Source: Gemmatimonadota bacterium
Lineage (GTDB): Bacteria; Gemmatimonadota; Gemmatimonadetes; Gemmatimonadales; GWC2-71-9
DNA length: 9,077 nt
NCBI GenBank assembly: GCA_022573095.1
Contig: JACZUR010000071.1
Span: forward strand, 1 to 9,077
Reading direction: 5' to 3'
Shown here: one piece after another, positions 5,967-9,077 of the stretch
How positions within the stretch are numbered: position 1 is the stretch's first letter
How the letters are laid out: each line of letters opens with the position of its first letter
Translations under genes and position numbers: made by a program
Notes under the pieces: generated by a model
The model's database searches: none
What the model was told of the DNA's origin: nothing
What the model saw: the letters and a program-made list of their open reading frames with translations, nothing else

Positions 5967-8405
5967 ATGATACACGATTTGTGGCAAGACATACGGTTCG
6001 CCGCGCGGACACTCGTTCGCCGCCCGGGATACGCGGCCGCGGTACTTCTGACTCTAGTGCTCGCAGTCGGTGCGACCACGGCAGTGTTCTCGGTCGTGAA
6101 CGGAGTGCTACTACACCCCCTTCCACATCCCAAATCCGACGAACTGGTACTCGTCTACGAGGTGGACCAGCGGCCCGGGTTCTTCGAAGACGACAACCCA
6201 GTATCCGCTGCTAACTTTCTCGACTGGAACGAACAAAACAGCGTATTCGAAGAGATGGCTGCCTTTCAAACTTTCTCGATGACGTATCGAAGCGGCGGTG
6301 ATCCCGAGCAAATATCTAGCGGCGCTGTGTCGGACGGTTTCTTCCGTTTATTGCGGGCTCAGACTCAACTCGGGCGAACATTTCTAGCCGAAGAGGATGT
6401 CCCCGGAAACGACGATGTTGCACTCCTAAGCCACGATTTTTGGCGCACCCGATTCAACGCTGACTCCAACATTGTAGGCCAGACGATGACGCTGGGTACC
6501 ACACCGGTTTCAATCGTTGGAGTCTTGCAAGAGGGGTTCGACTTTCTCGACCGGCAGACCTCCGTGTGGATGCCGCTCGGGATGACCGAGACGAGAGCAC
6601 AGAACCGGCGGTCGCACAACTACAACGTTATCGCCCGAATGAAGCCGGGAATCACCCTGGAATCGGCGCAGCGGGATATGGACCGCGTCGTCGACGGCCT
6701 ACGCGAAGTGTACCCCGAATTTCTCACCGGATGGGGAGTAAACGTCGTGTCACTAAACGACAGGGTAGTGGGAGATATACGACCTGCACTCCTAGTACTC
6801 TTGGCCGCCGTGGGATTCGTGCTTCTAATTGCGTCCGTAAACGTGGCAAACCTCATGCTCGCGCGGGCCGCCGGAGAGCAAAGAGAGATGGCGGTGCGGG
6901 CCGCTCTTGGTGCGGGAGGCAGCAGGCTGATAAGGCAAAAACTTTCGGAAAGCCTGATCATATCGATCTTAGGTGGCGGCCTAGGCACTCTCGCAGGCGT
7001 GGGAGTGACGCGTCTACTCCTCGCCATCGCACCTGAGAATCTACCGCGAGTAAGTGAGATAGGATTGGACGGACGCGTCCTGGCATTTGCACTTCTCGTA
7101 TCAATAGCCACGGGGTTGTTCATCGGCTTCATCCCAGCTCTGCAGGCATCGCGTGCTGACGTTATTAGCGGGCTTAAAGAAGGTGGAACGCGGTCGACCG
7201 GCTCGCGTGGCCTAAGGAGATTGCGATCAGGTTTCGTTGTAACTCAACTGGCATTCTCTCTCGTGCTCCTGATCTCCGCCGGACTAATGATCTCAACGTT
7301 CTCAAGACTGATGGCTGTCGATCCGGGCTTCGAAGCGAGTGGAGTCGCGACGATGAAGATCTCTATAGCTTCGTCAGTGTACCCAACGGTAGCCGATCAG
7401 ACCGCTATCTACGATGAACTTCTTAGGGCGATTGCAGGCATGCCAACTGTGGAGACTGCCGGCTATACCCGACTTCTCCCGCTTGCCGACTCTGAGTGGA
7501 CGTGGAGCGTTCAGATCATCGGCAAACCTGAACAGCAAGAAGGTGAGAAGCGAGACTACGGCTTCCATGCGATCAGCTCCGACTACTTCCAGACAATGGG
7601 GATCGCAGTTACACTCGGTCGTTCTTTCGATCAGTTCGATAGGGCCGATGGACGCGGAGTCGTCGTGATTAATGAAGCCCTTGCACGTCGGTTCTTCGAC
7701 GAAGATGAGAATCCCATCGGCAGGCAGATGTACGTCATCAGCTTACCTGACGAAATACTGGATATCGTGGGAGTAGTAGAGAATGTACAACACTACGCAC
7801 TCGATAGAGAGGCTGAACCCGCGTTCTTTCGGCCTTACCACCAGATCACCTACGACTGGTTCTTGGGAACGATGTCTCTGACCGTGCGCACTACCGGCGA
7901 TCCGCTCGCTATCGTACCGACAGTCCGCAGCATCGTTCGCGATGTCGATCCCACGATCGTCATCAGTGACGTATCCACGATGACCGGGCGAGTGGACCGA
8001 TCGGTGGCACGCACTCGTTTCGCTATGACCCTGCTCGCTGCATTTGCTGTGGTAGCTTTGGCGCTAGTAGTAGTGGGCATCTATGGTGTGATCAGCTACA
8101 CGGTAGGCCAACGCTCCAAGGAGATCGGCCTGCGAATTGCGCTAGGTGCAAATCCAGCTCGTATCGTGTCTCAGTTCATGGGAAGCGGATTCCGGTTGAT
8201 TGTGGCCGGACTTGGACTTGGCATAGTGGGAGCTCTTGCCTTCACACGATTCCAGGCCAGCCTTCTGTTTGGAGTCCAAGCAGTGGATCCCATTACATAC
8301 GCCGCTGTCACAGGTCTTCTCGCGACGGTAGCCTTGCTCGCGACCTTTGCTCCCGCAAGGCGGGCTAGCAAGGTTGATCCGATGGAGGTGTTGAGGGAGG
8401 AGTGA
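5967..8405 (+). CDS. ADOP-family MacB/FtsX-like ABC transporter permease (complete)
   Basis: The complete protein has 812 residues, normal for the family. The start at 5967 puts the typical DLWQDIRFAARTLVRRPGY directly at the N-terminus; the in-frame ATG at 5892 would add 25 polar residues unlike the family. Parts in order: first membrane helix (about 22-46), MacB-type periplasmic domain (about 47-265), FtsX domain (about 273-400, with REMAVRAALGA), fifth helix (about 422-446), second periplasmic domain (about 447-680), and second FtsX domain (about 685-805, with KEIGLRIALGA). It ends with the typical PARRASKVDPMEVLREE. It resembles the left permease in layout and motifs but differs clearly in sequence, so the pair is not a recent duplication. 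No ATPase is linked. The substrate is unknown. The gene converges on the AraC regulator, with stops 67 nt apart. Confidence 0.95.
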   Translation: MIHDLWQDIRFAARTLVRRPGYAAAVLLTLVLAVGATTAVFSVVNGVLLHPLPHPKSDELVLVYEVDQRPGFFEDDNPVSAANFLDWNEQNSVFEEMAAFQTFSMTYRSGGDPEQISSGAVSDGFFRLLRAQTQLGRTFLAEEDVPGNDDVALLSHDFWRTRFNADSNIVGQTMTLGTTPVSIVGVLQEGFDFLDRQTSVWMPLGMTETRAQNRRSHNYNVIARMKPGITLESAQRDMDRVVDGLREVYPEFLTGWGVNVVSLNDRVVGDIRPALLVLLAAVGFVLLIASVNVANLMLARAAGEQREMAVRAALGAGGSRLIRQKLSESLIISILGGGLGTLAGVGVTRLLLAIAPENLPRVSEIGLDGRVLAFALLVSIATGLFIGFIPALQASRADVISGLKEGGTRSTGSRGLRRLRSGFVVTQLAFSLVLLISAGLMISTFSRLMAVDPGFEASGVATMKISIASSVYPTVADQTAIYDELLRAIAGMPTVETAGYTRLLPLADSEWTWSVQIIGKPEQQEGEKRDYGFHAISSDYFQTMGIAVTLGRSFDQFDRADGRGVVVINEALARRFFDEDENPIGRQMYVISLPDEILDIVGVVENVQHYALDREAEPAFFRPYHQITYDWFLGTMSLTVRTTGDPLAIVPTVRSIVRDVDPTIVISDVSTMTGRVDRSVARTRFAMTLLAAFAVVALALVVVGIYGVISYTVGQRSKEIGLRIALGANPARIVSQFMGSGFRLIVAGLGLGIVGALAFTRFQASLLFGVQAVDPITYAAVTGLLATVALLATFAPARRASKVDPMEVLREE

Positions 8406-8412
8406 CCGCCGA

Positions 8413-8439
8413 AGACGTGGCTACCGGACTCGCACGTCT
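8413..8439. terminator. Candidate bidirectional hairpin between the convergent permease and AraC genes
   Basis: AGACGTG (8413-8419) and CACGTCT (8433-8439) form a perfect 7-bp stem with a 13-nt loop in the 67-bp gap between two convergent stop codons. The position suits a shared terminator for both transcripts. No run of T follows on either strand, so it does not fit the classic intrinsic type, and the call is weak. Confidence 0.3.
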
Positions 8440-8472
8440 AATACCGCAGTTGTGAATTCAAAGATCTAGCTA

Positions 8473-9077
8473 CTAACTGCCCGACCGCCGGTACTCAGCG
8501 GGAGTAAATCCGGTCGCTCTCCTGAACACTTTCGTGAAGTGGCTCTGATCCGCAAAACCAGCATCTAGAGCAACCGTGGAAAGCGGGGCGTCATCTTCTC
8601 TCAGGCGTCTGGCCGCGTAATCGACACGGATCCTCCTAAGTCGTTCACCCATGGACTCTTTGAAGTAGCCTCGAAAGGCACGAGATAGTCTAACTGGGCT
8701 GACATCTAGGTCCTCGGCAACGGCGGCTATCGTTAGCGGACTCGCGAATTCCTCGTGCACTATCTCGTCCGCCGCCTTTAACCATTCTGGTATTCGTGGA
8801 TCCAGTTTACGGTTCTCGGCCAGTAGCGACCCCATCAATTCAAGCGCGAGGCCTTCGACCGTGAGGTCGCTGCCTGGTTCCCGCCTCCGAAAGACCCTGT
8901 GCATGCGGAGTCCTAGCCAAACGAGTTCACCGCTGTGCCGATCGACCGGTTCATCAGGCACTTCATCATATTGGCGCATGCGGTTAAGCCATTCGGGCTT
9001 GAGCTGGATGTTGAAACAACGCCCGCCGCTACTCCCAATGCGTCCTCGATGAAGGTCCCCAGCAGGATGGAACACGA
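8473..9077 (-). CDS. AraC/XylS-family transcriptional regulator (N-terminal end cut by window edge)
   Basis: The minus-strand frame is open from the TAG at 8473 to the right edge. A GTG at 9075 could start a 200-residue protein, but the sequence there (FHPAGDLHRGR) looks like the interior of an AraC-type sensing domain, so the true start is probably outside the window. Counted from that GTG, residues 1-90 are the remnant of the effector domain and about 98-197 the DNA-binding domain with two helix-turn-helix motifs. The first includes LTIAAVAEDLDVSPVRLSRAF. The second is STVALDAGFADQSHFTKVFR, followed by the family hallmark TGFTPAEYRR. The intact C-terminus implies a functional regulator. Its target is not evident: it is convergent with the permease, so shared promoter control is not suggested by this layout. 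Confidence 0.92.
   Translation of the reverse strand, partial: VFHPAGDLHRGRIGSSGGRCFNIQLKPEWLNRMRQYDEVPDEPVDRHSGELVWLGLRMHRVFRRREPGSDLTVEGLALELMGSLLAENRKLDPRIPEWLKAADEIVHEEFASPLTIAAVAEDLDVSPVRLSRAFRGYFKESMGERLRRIRVDYAARRLREDDAPLSTVALDAGFADQSHFTKVFRRATGFTPAEYRRSGS

Noticed and set aside
1..9077. Defence system, phage, mobile element or biosynthetic cluster
   Set aside because: No nuclease, integrase, transposase, toxin-antitoxin pair, CRISPR repeat or multi-gene biosynthetic operon is visible. The genes are independent units of known families.

Overview
This 9.1 kb window looks like chromosomal DNA from a Gram-negative bacterium of the Acidobacteriota/Gemmatimonadota type. The clues are two large single-gene MacB/FtsX-type permeases of the ADOP family (acidobacterial duplicated orphan permease), which is strongly expanded in those phyla. 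They occur alongside a secreted class-C-type serine hydrolase and scattered single-gene regulators. Base composition looks moderately GC-rich and similar throughout. I see no rRNA, tRNA, CRISPR array, insertion sequence or integrase. The phylum assignment is an inference from gene families only.

Layout, left to right. (1) Positions 1-2395, minus strand: an ADOP-family permease whose C-terminal end runs off the left edge. (2) Positions 2396-2654: its promoter region, with three GTCAGC words at an exact 11-bp period (2491-2518), arranged like the operator of an OmpR/PhoB-type winged-helix regulator. (3) Positions 2655-3389, minus strand: a GntR-family regulator of the FCD (FadR-like) type. (4) Positions 3390-3496: a short divergent promoter region holding three TTGNATNCAA-like sites, one a perfect palindrome. 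(5) Positions 3497-5305, plus strand: a probably exported serine hydrolase of the beta-lactamase/penicillin-binding superfamily, with an N-terminal extension that appears to be a tandem duplication of a roughly 80-residue beta-rich module. (6) Positions 5464-5742, minus strand: a small helix-hairpin-helix protein of the Cdd1 family. (7) Positions 5967-8405, plus strand: a second, complete ADOP-family permease. (8) Positions 8473-9077, minus strand: an AraC-family regulator, cut by the right edge, convergent with the permease.

Functionally this reads as several small independent transcription units, not one operon. The strongest link is the divergent GntR regulator and serine hydrolase, which share 107 bp of regulatory DNA with repeated operator-like sites. 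The permeases probably lie in the inner membrane, with two large periplasmic domains each. No ATPase partner is encoded here, as is usual for this family. I found no convincing evidence of a wholly new multi-gene system. The most interesting items are the two operator-like arrays and the duplicated N-terminal module of the hydrolase.
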